Part shown: positions 1 to 7,703 of the stretch, piece by piece
Layout of the letters: every line of letters starts with the position of its first letter
Numbering within the stretch: position 1 is the stretch's first letter
Source: Candidatus Ribeiella danica
GTDB taxonomy: Bacteria > Chloroflexota > Chloroflexia > Chloroflexales > Roseiflexaceae
Direction of reading: 5' to 3'
Assembly (NCBI GenBank): GCA_016717335.1
Contig: JADKFS010000019.1
Coordinates: 434,001-498,000, forward strand
DNA: 64,000 nucleotides
Program-made: the position numbers and the translations under genes
The notes under the pieces: model-generated
The model's input: only the letters and a program-made list of their open reading frames with translations
Databases searched by the model: none
Told to the model about the DNA's origin: nothing

Positions 1-1
1 G

Positions 2-538
2 GGCGTCAGCCTTCGCCACGAGCCGGTCGCGCTCGACGAGCTGGTGCTGGAGGTGGTGCGCGAGCTTGCGCCGCTCGCCGGCGGCGTCGCGCTGCTGCCG
101 GAGGTGGCCGAGCAGGTCGAGGTGATCGGCGACCGCGACCGGATCAAGCAGGCGCTGCTGAATATGGTCGTCAACGCCATCCAGCACACTGCGCCCGGCG
201 GCAAGGTTCGCGTCGCGCTCGCGCGCGATGGCCGGCTGGCGCACCTGCGGGCGATCGACACCGGCGTGGGGATCGCCGCCCAGGATCTGCCGTTCGTGTT
301 CGAGCGCTTCTTCCGCGTGGAGAAGGCCAGGTCGCGCGCGGCCGGCGGCGCCGGGCTGGGGCTCGCGATCGTCAAGTGGGTCGCCGAGGCGCACGGCGGG
401 GCGGTCGCGGCCGACAGCGCTCCCGGCCAGGGCAGCAGCTTCACGCTCTCGCTGCCGCTCGCCGGGCCGGCCCTGCGCGCTGCCACGACCGGCGCGGGGC
501 ATGAGGCGCCGGCGACGCACACCACCGTGGACGAGTAG
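2..538 (+). CDS. Sensor histidine kinase, C-terminal part (5' truncated by window edge)
   Basis: Only the C-terminal ATP-binding part of a two-component sensor kinase is present. The frame is open from base 2, so the gene begins outside the window. The ~178 visible residues carry the GHKL signature in order: N box (NMVVNAIQHT), G1 box (DTGVGI), F box (FERFFR) and G2 box (GAGLGLAIVK). The phosphoacceptor histidine and the sensor region lie upstream and cannot be judged. A GTG at 44 is inside the domain and is unlikely to be the start. The next gene follows after 27 bp on the same strand. Family assignment is secure; the signal and the partner regulator are unknown. Confidence 0.93.
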   Translation, partial: GVSLRHEPVALDELVLEVVRELAPLAGGVALLPEVAEQVEVIGDRDRIKQALLNMVVNAIQHTAPGGKVRVALARDGRLAHLRAIDTGVGIAAQDLPFVFERFFRVEKARSRAAGGAGLGLAIVKWVAEAHGGAVAADSAPGQGSSFTLSLPLAGPALRAATTGAGHEAPATHTTVDE

Positions 539-565
539 GCGCGCTGTCGCGCGCAGGCGACGATT

Positions 566-1459
566 GTGCACGATCAGGATTGGCAGCAGGCACACCTAGC
601 GGCGGTCGCGCTGCGGCTCGGCTGGCTGCGCGATGCGCCCGACGGCCTCGTCCACGAGGAGGTCTCGCCGCTGCACCATATCTGCGTCTTCAAGCACGCC
701 GGCCAGCTGCAGTTCTACTTCCTCGACCCCGGCTCGGGCGAGCTGGATGGGCCGATGTCGCGCATCGACCTCGACCGGCCGCTGCGCCTGCTTGCCGAGT
801 ACACCCAGGCGGCCATGCTCGCGCTGCTGTGGAAGCCCGCGCCCGAGCGGATCTGCCTGCTCGGCCTGGCGGGCGGGCGGCTCTCGCTGCTGTTCTACCA
901 CCACTTCCCGCGCGCCACGATCGACAACGTCGACGTCGACCCGGCGGTCGTCGCGATCGCGGCGAACTATTTTGGCGTGACCTTCGATCGGCGACAGACC
1001 GTGACGATTCAGGACGCGCGCCGCTACCTCGTCGCGCGCGGGGACGCGCGCCCGTACGATGTGATCGTCATGGACGCGTTTCGCGACGACACCGACAACC
1101 TCGATCACCTGGCGACGACGCAGTTCTACCAGGAGTGCAAGCTGCGGCTCGCGCCGGGCGGGGTGCTGTGCGCGAACGTGCTGCGGTCCGACCGGCTGTT
1201 CTACGAGAAGGCCAAGACGTTCCTGCACAGCTTTCGGCACGTGTCCGTGTCCGAGCAGAAGCATGGGCTCGTGCTGCTCGGCAACGACCAGCGCGGGATG
1301 GCCGCCGCCGAGGCCGCTCGCAGGGCCGGGCTGCTGCAGCGCCGGCACGTGTTCGAGTTCCCGCTGGTCGAGCGCGCGGCCGGGCTGCGCCGCGCGCGGG
1401 CGATCGAGTCGCTGAGCGCCCCGGCGCTGCGCGACGTGCGGCTGCTCGACGACCGGTGA
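566..1459 (+). CDS. Spermidine-synthase-fold methyltransferase-like protein
   Basis: A 297-residue class I SAM-methyltransferase / polyamine aminopropyltransferase fold protein. A glycine-rich nucleotide loop (LGLAGGRLSLLF, about residues 99-110) is followed by an acidic strand end (NVDVDPAVV), a strand with DA (IQDARRYL) and VIVMDAF, the order seen in spermidine-synthase-like proteins. The canonical GGGDG loop is replaced by GLAGGRL, so true spermidine synthase activity is doubtful. The chosen start is a GTG at 566 with a weak AGG upstream. It follows the kinase gene after 27 bp and may be co-transcribed with it. The substrate cannot be inferred. Confidence 0.8.
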   Translation: MHDQDWQQAHLAAVALRLGWLRDAPDGLVHEEVSPLHHICVFKHAGQLQFYFLDPGSGELDGPMSRIDLDRPLRLLAEYTQAAMLALLWKPAPERICLLGLAGGRLSLLFYHHFPRATIDNVDVDPAVVAIAANYFGVTFDRRQTVTIQDARRYLVARGDARPYDVIVMDAFRDDTDNLDHLATTQFYQECKLRLAPGGVLCANVLRSDRLFYEKAKTFLHSFRHVSVSEQKHGLVLLGNDQRGMAAAEAARRAGLLQRRHVFEFPLVERAAGLRRARAIESLSAPALRDVRLLDDR

Positions 1460-1489
1460 GCGTGTCTTTGTCCCTCGCCCCCTGCGCTC

Positions 1490-1513
1490 TCCCCGCGGGG
1501 GTGGGTTTTTTTT
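1490..1513 (+). terminator. Possible rho-independent terminator
   Basis: A short self-complementary CCCCGCGGGG is followed by GTGGG and then eight T residues, placed 30-55 bp after the stop of the methyltransferase gene. The stem is short, so the call is tentative. Confidence 0.4.
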
Positions 1514-1561
1514 CAGCGCATCGCCGCGCCATGACGGAAACGAGGCAGGGCAAGAAGCTGC

Positions 1562-2308
1562 TCACTCGCGCGGGCGGATCTGCCCGCCGCGGCCCTTGTC
1601 CGGCGGCTTCGCGCTCGCGGCCTCCTCGGCCTTGTTCCGGCGCGCGTCGGCCTCGGCGATCAGCGTCAGCGTCGCCCGGAAGCTCCAGATGGCCATGAAC
1701 GAGATCGCGGCCAGGATCGCCAGAATGGGCAGCCAGATTGACGTAACCATGATGACCGTCATCATCAGCAGCGTCACGATCGTGAACACCGGCCGGCCAA
1801 AGGTCATCAGGGCGGCGTTGCGCGCGATCGTGCGGATGCGCTTGTCGGTCTGGATCTGCATCAGCGGCCCGATGTAGATCAGCGTCCCGAACCAGACCAG
1901 CCCGAGGTACAGGAACAGGATCGAGACGATCGAGCCGAAGAGGCTGCCGTTCAGGTTGTAGAACTGCAGGTTGAAGAGGATCACGAGCAGGCCGAGCATC
2001 CACAGCCCGTAGACCTTCCAGCTAAGCACGGCGTTCGCGCGCAGCCCGGCGAAGAAATCGCGCCAGGACGACGTCCGGCCGTCGGCGACGCGCTCGGCGA
2101 TCGCGTAGAGGCCCGCGTTGGCCGGCCCGATCGTCAAGACGCCGAGCAGCAGCACGATGAAGATCAGGCCGGTGCTGTTGGCCACCAGCAGGAGCGCGAG
2201 CCCCAGCGGCGCGTTGATCAGCACCCACAGAATATTGACGATCCCTAGGATAAAGAGGTCTTCGAACAGGTCTTTGACGGATCTCCAGAAGGTTCGGAAA
2301 ATATTCAT
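1562..2308 (-). CDS. YesL-like (DUF624-type) integral membrane protein
   Basis: A 248-residue polytopic membrane protein with about five hydrophobic segments, an early FRTFWRSVKDLFEDLF amphipathic stretch and a conserved-looking GPANAGLYAIAERVADGR motif, as in the YesL/DUF624 family. The C-terminus is charged. Function is not established for the family; in other bacteria members sit near carbohydrate uptake genes. The start at 2308 is preferred because it has a GGAGA Shine-Dalgarno, and because the only upstream in-frame ATG (2338) overlaps the predicted -10 box and could not be transcribed. The leader contains a strong hairpin (see the separate entry). Confidence 0.75.
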   Translation of the reverse strand: MNIFRTFWRSVKDLFEDLFILGIVNILWVLINAPLGLALLLVANSTGLIFIVLLLGVLTIGPANAGLYAIAERVADGRTSSWRDFFAGLRANAVLSWKVYGLWMLGLLVILFNLQFYNLNGSLFGSIVSILFLYLGLVWFGTLIYIGPLMQIQTDKRIRTIARNAALMTFGRPVFTIVTLLMMTVIMVTSIWLPILAILAAISFMAIWSFRATLTLIAEADARRNKAEEAASAKPPDKGRGGQIRPRE

Positions 2309-2311
2309 CGT

Positions 2312-2342
2312 CGTCTCCACTGGCGCTGGAGACGCCATTATA
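2312..2342 (-). promoter_or_regulatory. Extended -10 promoter and 5'-UTR hairpin of the YesL-like gene
   Basis: On the minus strand TGCTATAAT (extended -10, hexamer 2337-2342) lies about 30 bp before the ATG. Between it and the start codon, CGTCTCCA (2312-2319) and TGGAGACG (2327-2334) form an 8-bp perfect inverted repeat with a 7-nt spacer. The start-proximal arm contains the Shine-Dalgarno GGAGA, so folding would hide the ribosome site. This may be an operator or an RNA switch. Confidence 0.55.
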
Positions 2343-2344
2343 GC

Positions 2345-3276
2345 ATGTCTTCCCGGGTGGGTTTTTGCTCAGGCGCTTGTCGCGCGCCAGATCAGGCGGG
2401 GCGCTGCGCCCCCGGCCCCCAGCATGAATCCTTCTGGGGCGCTACGCCCCTCACCTTGTCACCTTGTCATCTTGTCATGTTTTCTCCGGGGCGCTGCGCC
2501 CCCGGCCCGCCGCGCGGGGGAACCCGCGCCGGTTCAGGCGGCTGCGCCAGGCGTTCTTCCGGGGCGCTGCGCCCCCGGCCCCCCGCCCGGGGGAACCCGC
2601 GCCGGTTCAGGCGGCTGCGCCAGGCGTTCTTCCGGGGCGCCCCCAGCCCCCGCCCGGGGAACCCCGGTTCCCCTGGCCCCCCTCCGGCAATTGATGCTGT
2701 CTCAGCCGCTATGATTGTGGCGCATGCCCAACACCATTCCTGCCAGGTGCGTTACATCCCAGCGCGCCTGGATTCAGCCGGGCATGCGCATCAAGCCTGG
2801 CACGCAAGACAGCATTCCTTTGGGGGTCCAGGGGCGCAGCCGCCGGGGCGGTGGGGTGGCGGCCCACCGGGCGGGTCCGGGGGCGGGGGGGGGGTGGCGG
2901 CCCACCCCCACCCGCGGGGGCACGGGGGGCGCGCAGCCCCCCGAAGGGCTCGGGGGTGTGGCCCACGCGGGGGTGCAGGGGGCGCGCAGCCCCCCGCAAG
3001 CCGTATGCGAGCGACGGACGACGAGATTCAGCCGGGCATGCGCATCAAGCCTGGCACACAAGACAGCATTCCTTTTGGGGTCCAGGGGCGCAGCCCCGGC
3101 CGGGGGGCGGTGGGGGTGGCGGCCCACCCCACCCGCGGGGGCACGGGGGGCGCGCAGCCCCCCGAAGAGCTTGGGGTGTGGCCCACGCGGGGGGGCACGG
3201 GGGGCGCGCAGCCTCCCGAAGAGCTTGGGGTGTGGCCCACGCGGGGGGGCACGGGGGGCGCGCAGCCCCCCGAAGC
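2345..3276 (+). repeat. GC-rich mosaic repeat cluster 1
   Basis: No gene is seen here. Modules occur in fixed order: a short CTTGTCACC run; GGGGCGCTGCGCCCC hairpins followed by CCCGCCCGGGGGAACC and CGCCGGTTCAGGCGGCTGCG; a TCCGGCAATTGATG segment; a GCATGCCCAACACCATTCC segment; two copies of a GATTCAGCCGGGCATGCG segment; and several GGGGTCCAGGGGCGCAGCC / GGTGGCGGCCCACCCC / GGGGGGCGCGCAGCCCCCCG units. The same modules recur near 15.6, 20.1, 54.6 and 60.4 kb. Long open frames across this region are artefacts of GC-rich repeats. Confidence 0.85.
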
Positions 3277-3278
3277 GA

Positions 3279-4361
3279 TCAGCTCCCGAACGAGGCCAGG
3301 CCACGGCGCTCGCGCAAGATCGCGTCCAGCTGGCGCTGCTCGCGCAGGGTGGCCCACGGCGTGCCGGCCGGCTCGATCCAGCGCGCGATCTCGCCCGGCG
3401 ACGCGCTGCTGTGTGACTGGATGGCCTTGCGCTCGCGCAGCAGCGCCGGCAGCTCGCGCAGCGCCTCGGCGCGCCCGCCGATGATCGCCGGGCGGCGCGT
3501 CAGCGCGGCGTAGGCCACCGCCAGCAGGTCGTAGGCCAGGATGGCCGGCATGCAGCGCAGCAGCAGCGGCGCGGGCAGGCAGCGGGCGATCACCCGCACG
3601 CGGTTGCGCCCCAGCAGCCGCTGCTTGAGCGGCGAGCCCTGGCCGCCCGTCGCAGAGTAGACGTGGCGCGCACGCGCGGCCGGCACGACTACGCTGCGCC
3701 AGCCGCGCAGCAGCGCCCGCCAGGCCAGGTCGACATCCTCGAGGTAGCTGAAGAACCCCGGCTCCATCAGCCCGACATCTTCGAGCAGCGCGCGGCGGTA
3801 GATCGCGGCGCCGCCGCTCGGTCCCATGATCGGCTGCGGGCCGGGCGGCAGATCGACGGCGGCGCGGCCGGCCCACAGGTCGAGCGCCAGCCCGTCGCGC
3901 CGCACGCGAATGCCCGCCGACGCGACGATCTCCGGCCTGTGCGCGAACAGCAGCACCGCGCTGGCCGCGCCGATCTCTGGCCGCCGCGCCATCAGGTCGA
4001 GCAGCGCCGCGATGCAGCCCGGCTCCACGAAGGCGTCGTCGTTCAGCAGCAGCAGCAGCCGGCCGCGCGCCGCGCGCAGCCCGACGTTCACGCCGCCCGC
4101 GAAGCCCAGGTTCTCCGGCAGCTCGATCGGCGCGATCTGCGGGTGGCTCGCCCGCACCCAGGCGGCCGTGCCGTCCGACGAGCCGTTGTCGACCAGCACG
4201 ACCTCCGCGCCGGGCGGCAGCTGTGGCAGCAGCGCGGCGAGGCAGTCGGGCAGGTGGCGCAGGCCGTTCCAGCAGACGATCACGACCGATAGGGGGACAT
4301 CCTGGGCCGGCTGGGGCGCGGGTAGCGGCCGGTCGGCTTGTGCGGCGGGGCTGGAATCCAT
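3279..4361 (-). CDS. Family 2 glycosyltransferase (rhamnosyltransferase-like)
   Basis: A 360-residue cytoplasmic or membrane-associated inverting glycosyltransferase of the GT-A fold. It has SVVIVCWNG near residue 25, the nucleotide-binding VDNGSSDGT (58-65), the NLGFAGGVNVG segment (84-94), the DXD-like NDD (107-109) and the acceptor-side EDVDLAWR segment, the pattern of WbbL-like sugar transferases in polysaccharide or O-antigen assembly. The C-terminal ~100 residues are hydrophobic then basic and may contact the membrane. The donor and acceptor are unknown. It is followed by the DUF2085 gene upstream on the same strand (46-bp gap). The 3' end abuts repeat cluster 1. Confidence 0.9.
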   Translation of the reverse strand: MDSSPAAQADRPLPAPQPAQDVPLSVVIVCWNGLRHLPDCLAALLPQLPPGAEVVLVDNGSSDGTAAWVRASHPQIAPIELPENLGFAGGVNVGLRAARGRLLLLLNDDAFVEPGCIAALLDLMARRPEIGAASAVLLFAHRPEIVASAGIRVRRDGLALDLWAGRAAVDLPPGPQPIMGPSGGAAIYRRALLEDVGLMEPGFFSYLEDVDLAWRALLRGWRSVVVPAARARHVYSATGGQGSPLKQRLLGRNRVRVIARCLPAPLLLRCMPAILAYDLLAVAYAALTRRPAIIGGRAEALRELPALLRERKAIQSHSSASPGEIARWIEPAGTPWATLREQRQLDAILRERRGLASFGS

Positions 4362-4407
4362 ATCTTCGCGTCTTCGTGCCTTCGTGGTTATGTGAAACGT
4401 CTTGGCG

Positions 4408-4920
4408 CTAGCTCGGATCGGGCGCGCGCTGGCCCTGCAGGGCCGGGTGGAACATCAGGCCCAGGCCGAGCCCGCTGATCAGGCCGGCGACCGTGACCGC
4501 CAGGTTGTCGAAGCCCCACAGCCCGAAGACCTGCCCGGCGAACTCGGCCGCGTAGGCGAAGATCAGCAGGGTGAAGATCGGCAGCGCGCGCAGGCCGTAC
4601 TGCGGCAGCCAGGCGCGGCCCGCCCCGCCGTCGGCCACGAAGAGCGCCCGCGTGGCCAGCAGCCCCAGCACGGTGCCGTAGCAGCGCATGCACACGGCCA
4701 TGATGTTGCCCTGGTAGAGCGGCACGCCGTAGGACGGCTGTGGGCAGACGAAGGTGCCCATGGTGTAGATGATCGTCGAGACCGTGCGCGGCACCAGCAG
4801 CCCCCAGGCCTGGAGGAACGGCGCGGCGAGCGGCCCGAAGACCAGCCCGGCCAGCACGATGTCGGCGACGAGCCCGCGCCAGTAGATCGGCCGGGCAAGA
4901 CGAGTCGAGAGCGTGGTCAT
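4408..4920 (-). CDS. DUF2085 membrane protein
   Basis: A 170-residue protein with about four transmembrane segments and the two cysteine-containing motifs typical of DUF2085 (CPQPSYG and CMRCYG, separated by about 20 residues). The cysteines suggest metal binding, but no function is established. The start at 4920 (MTTLSTRLARP) is chosen over an ATG 15 bp upstream because AGGA lies 6 nt before it. It is divergent from the small membrane protein at 5073, sharing a ~150-bp control region. Confidence 0.8.
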   Translation of the reverse strand: MTTLSTRLARPIYWRGLVADIVLAGLVFGPLAAPFLQAWGLLVPRTVSTIIYTMGTFVCPQPSYGVPLYQGNIMAVCMRCYGTVLGLLATRALFVADGGAGRAWLPQYGLRALPIFTLLIFAYAAEFAGQVFGLWGFDNLAVTVAGLISGLGLGLMFHPALQGQRAPDPS

Positions 4921-4994
4921 TGTGATTCCTATCATCGTATCGAGGTATCGAGCGCTGCAAGTCTTTCGCCCTATGATAGCGCAACATTGCAGGA

Positions 4995-5017
4995 TCTGCC
5001 AGCGTCACACTGGCAGA
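4995..5017. promoter_or_regulatory. Inverted repeat in divergent intergenic region
   Basis: TCTGCCAG and CTGGCAGA form a perfect 8-bp inverted repeat with a 7-nt spacer between the divergent DUF2085 and 5073 genes. It has the size of a dimeric repressor site, but no regulator is identified. The rest of the 152-bp gap shows no other clear signal. Confidence 0.45.
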
Positions 5018-5072
5018 CACGTGGCCGCACACAACGGTGCGACCCCAACGACGATAGATAAGGAGCAAGTCG

Positions 5073-5534
5073 ATGAACTTCAACAAACAGCCGTCGGTCG
5101 CGCTGGGTATCTTCCTGGTCGCGCTCGGCTTGGTCTGGTGGCTTGGCCTCTGGTCGCTGATCCTGCCGGCCGCGCTGCTCGTCGGCGGCGTGGTGGCATA
5201 CCAGCAGCGGCGCAGCATGGGCCGCACGATCGAGGCGGTTCAGGTGGGCCTCTGGGGCGTGGGCCTGGCGGTGCTGTTCATGCTGCACTTCGTGTGGCCG
5301 GGCGTGCTGTTCCTGGCCGGCGCGAGCGTGCTGATGCGCGGCCGTGAGGCTAGCGCGGACGCCTACGTCCAGCGCGTGATCGCCCAGGCGCGCCAGCGCC
5401 GCCCGGCGGCGCGGCCGACGCCGAGCCAGCACGTGCCGATCACCACCAGCCAGCCGGCGCCGATCGTCCCGGCCCAGCCGCAGCCGGTCGAGAGGCCGAG
5501 CGCGGCCTCGGTCGGCGAGACGACGCGCCTGTAG
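5073..5534 (+). CDS. Small membrane protein with two TM pairs and a proline-rich tail
   Basis: A 153-residue protein starting MNFNKQPSVALGI with AAGGAG 8 nt upstream. Residues ~10-45 form two closely spaced hydrophobic helices with a WWLGLW turn, and residues ~60-90 form another pair, resembling the LiaI/LiaF-like transmembrane region. The last ~50 residues are rich in Pro, Gln and Ala (repeated QPxP), likely a disordered cytoplasmic tail. The function is unknown. It is followed by modular hairpin element copy 1. Confidence 0.7.
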   Translation: MNFNKQPSVALGIFLVALGLVWWLGLWSLILPAALLVGGVVAYQQRRSMGRTIEAVQVGLWGVGLAVLFMLHFVWPGVLFLAGASVLMRGREASADAYVQRVIAQARQRRPAARPTPSQHVPITTSQPAPIVPAQPQPVERPSAASVGETTRL

Positions 5535-5544
5535 TAGTCGGTGA

Positions 5545-5690
5545 CCCCACCCCCTGCCCCCGCCCCTGCCAGGGGCGGGGGTTAATTTTTGGCATCAAGG
5601 TGCGGTCGCAAAGCGACCGCACCTTGATGTCAATACGATGCCCCCTCTCCCGTGGCAACGGGAGAGGGGGCAGGGGGTGAGGGCAAACAG
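5545..5690 (+). repeat. Modular hairpin element, copy 1
   Basis: The left arm CCCCGCCCCTGCCAGGGGCG is a hairpin, the core is a perfect 17-bp palindrome (5593-5609 / 5613-5629, loop AAA), and the right arm is CCCCCTCTCCC-GTGGCAAC-GGGAGAGGGGG. The arms are shared with copies near 8.7, 17.9, 18.9, 40.3 and 58.8 kb; the core is different in each. It lies between convergent gene ends and could also terminate transcription. Confidence 0.8.
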
Positions 5691-5745
5691 CCCCAACACG
5701 ACAAGGCGCCGGCCAGCTGTAAGCTGGCCGGCGCCTGAGTCTGAG

Positions 5746-6201
5746 CTATGAGTGCGCGTCGCCCGGTGGAAACAGCGCGTTCACCCAGCGGCGCCAGTTC
5801 GGGTCGGGCGCCTGGGTCGGCTGCGGCTGCTCGGCCGGCCGGGCGGCGGTCGGCGTCACCTGCGGGAAGGTCGGCAGGATGACCGTGTCGCCATCGCGGG
5901 CGTAGCCAAGCTGCTCGCGCAGGATCTGCTCGGCGTGGGCCGGCGACTCGGCCTGCGCCGCCGACGTGGACAGCGCGGCGATCTCGGTCGCGTACTCGGC
6001 GTTGTTGGCGCGCAGCTCTTCTTTGCGGCGCTCCATCTGCGCGCTCGTGATGACCTGGCCGACGAAGCCGGCCAGCGACCACAGCGACAGCGCCAGCAGC
6101 ACCAGCGTCAGCAGGTGCACGCCGGGGCGGCCAAGGCGGGAGAGGCTGGCGAGCGCGGGGGCGGCCGAAGCCGGGCCCGCCCGGCGGGGGCGGCGGCGCA
6201 T
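5746..6201 (-). CDS. FtsB/DivIC-like septum formation initiator protein
   Basis: A 151-residue bitopic membrane protein: a short basic N-terminus, one transmembrane helix (about residues 28-50), a coiled-coil stretch with MERRKEELRANNAEYATEI, and the family-typical end LREQLGYARDGDTVI near residue 100, followed by a Pro/Gln-rich tail. FtsB/DivIC proteins belong to the division complex at the septum. The gene sits 12 bp downstream of the bactofilin gene, so the two are probably co-transcribed. No good Shine-Dalgarno is visible at this ATG. Confidence 0.82.
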   Translation of the reverse strand: MRRRPRRAGPASAAPALASLSRLGRPGVHLLTLVLLALSLWSLAGFVGQVITSAQMERRKEELRANNAEYATEIAALSTSAAQAESPAHAEQILREQLGYARDGDTVILPTFPQVTPTAARPAEQPQPTQAPDPNWRRWVNALFPPGDAHS

Positions 6202-6213
6202 AGGGAACCTGCC

Positions 6214-6633
6214 TTACTCGACGCGCGAGGCGCGCGGGGCCTCCAGCAGCAGCGGCTCGTCGATATTCGTCGACATCGCGCTCTGGCCGCGGAACAGCCC
6301 GCCCGGCTCGATGTGCAGCGCGGCGGTCGTGATATCGCCCCAGACCTTGCCGGTCGGCGAGATCTCGAGCTGCTCGACCGCGGTGATCTCGCCCTTGACG
6401 GCGCCCGAGACGTGGACGTTCTGCGCCTTGAGCGTGGCGATCACCCGGCCGGTCTCGCCGATGATCAGGTTGCCCAGGATCTCGATATCGCCCTCGACCG
6501 TGCCGTCGATGCGGATGTTGCCGTCGGACTTGAGCGTGCCGACGATGCTTGTGTTCGCACCAATCACCGTCTCCGGCTTGCCGTTGAGCGCGCTCGGCGC
6601 GGCGGCCTGCACCTTTTTGTTGTTGCCGAACAT
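6214..6633 (-). CDS. Bactofilin-type polymer-forming cytoskeletal protein
   Basis: A 139-residue protein made of the right-handed beta-helix repeat of bactofilins: regularly spaced glycine and hydrophobic residues (SIVGTLKSDGNIRIDG, EGDIEILGNLIIG, VSGAVKGEITAVEQLEI). It begins MFGNNKK. Bactofilins self-assemble into filaments under the membrane. The start at 6633 is chosen because AGGAGG lies 5 nt upstream. The same frame is open for a further 50 codons upstream to a TTG at 6783 overlapping the trmD stop, encoding a transmembrane segment (YIIAGAAAVIAVVLLILWV), so a longer membrane-anchored form is possible. Confidence 0.85.
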   Translation of the reverse strand: MFGNNKKVQAAAPSALNGKPETVIGANTSIVGTLKSDGNIRIDGTVEGDIEILGNLIIGETGRVIATLKAQNVHVSGAVKGEITAVEQLEISPTGKVWGDITTAALHIEPGGLFRGQSAMSTNIDEPLLLEAPRASRVE

Positions 6634-6775
6634 TGGTCCTCCTATGCTGCCCCGGCTCGACGGGTACGCATGTGCTTGTGTGCCGGGTGACCGTCGGACC
6701 CACAGGATCAAGAGCACCACCGCTATTACTGCGGCCGCGCCGGCAATTATATAGGACGTTGGAGGTTCGATCAAG

Positions 6776-7606
6776 TTAAACAATTTTAATCTCTGGTATC
6801 CACCCGAGTAATCTCAGGTACTTACGATCTTCGGGCGTAAGCTCGGCTTGCGCCAGGAGGTCGGGTCGGCGCTCCAGGGTGCGGCGAAGCTGCTGCTGCC
6901 GGCGCCACAGTGCCACCTGCCCGTGGTGGCCCGAGAGCAGCACCGCCGGCACCTCGCGGCCCTCCCAGGCGGCAGGGCGGGTGTAGTGCGGGTACTCGAG
7001 CAGCCCGCCGCTGTGCGACTCCTCGCCGATCGACTCGGCGTCGATCACGCCCGGCACCAGCCGCGCCACCGCGTCGACCAGCACCATCGCCGCCAGCTCG
7101 CCGCCGGTCAGCACGTAGTCGCCGATCGACAGCTCGCGGTCGATCAGGGCCTCGCGCACGCGCTCGTCGACGCCCTCGTAGTGGCCGCACACCAGCACCA
7201 GCCGCTCGTAGCCGGCCAGCTCCTGCGCGATGCGCTGGTCGAACAGCTCGCCGGCCGGGGTCAACAAGATGACGAGGTGACGGGGTGAGGGGGAGACAAG
7301 CAGGGGGGGAGACACTGAGAGATCGTCTCCATCAATGTCTTCCGTCTCCTTGCCTCCTGGTCTGCTTGTCTCCTTATCTCCAACGACGGCACGTATTGCC
7401 GCGGCCAGCGGCTCGGCCTTCATCACCATGCCGGCCCCGCCGCCGTAGGGCGCGTCGTCGGCGGTGCGGTGCTTATCGGTCGCGTGCTCGCGAATATCGT
7501 GCAGGCGGATGCTGATCCGGCCGGCCTGGGCCGCGCGCTTGAGAATGCTCTCGGTCAGCGGGCCGGTGAACATGTCGGGAAAGAGTGTCAGGATGTCGAA
7601 GTGCAT
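6776..7606 (-). CDS. trmD: tRNA (guanine-37 N1)-methyltransferase with repeat-derived insertion
   Basis: This enzyme uses SAM to methylate G37 of tRNAs, preventing +1 frameshifting. The SPOUT trefoil-knot motifs are all visible: MHFDILTLFPDMF at the start, PYGGGAGMVMKAEP, LVCGHYEGVDERV, SIGDYVLTGGELAAM and LEYPHYTRP. Between the first knot strand and VILLTPAGE there are about 35 extra residues (KETSRPGGKET...LLVSPSP) encoded by GGAGACAAG/CTTGTCTCC-type repeats found elsewhere in intergenic DNA (around 7264-7380). The frame stays open. The start at 7606 fits the family; the adjacent ATG at 7609 is also possible. Upstream DNA is repeat (GTGACAAG) with no clear ribosome site. Confidence 0.95.
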   Translation of the reverse strand: MHFDILTLFPDMFTGPLTESILKRAAQAGRISIRLHDIREHATDKHRTADDAPYGGGAGMVMKAEPLAAAIRAVVGDKETSRPGGKETEDIDGDDLSVSPPLLVSPSPRHLVILLTPAGELFDQRIAQELAGYERLVLVCGHYEGVDERVREALIDRELSIGDYVLTGGELAAMVLVDAVARLVPGVIDAESIGEESHSGGLLEYPHYTRPAAWEGREVPAVLLSGHHGQVALWRRQQQLRRTLERRPDLLAQAELTPEDRKYLRLLGWIPEIKIV

Positions 7607-7703
7607 CATTGTGACAAGATGACCGGGTGACAAGGTGACAAGGTGAGCGCGGGTATGCTCGTCTTGTCACTTTGTCATCTTGTCATCGCTGGTCAATTCT
7701 CTC

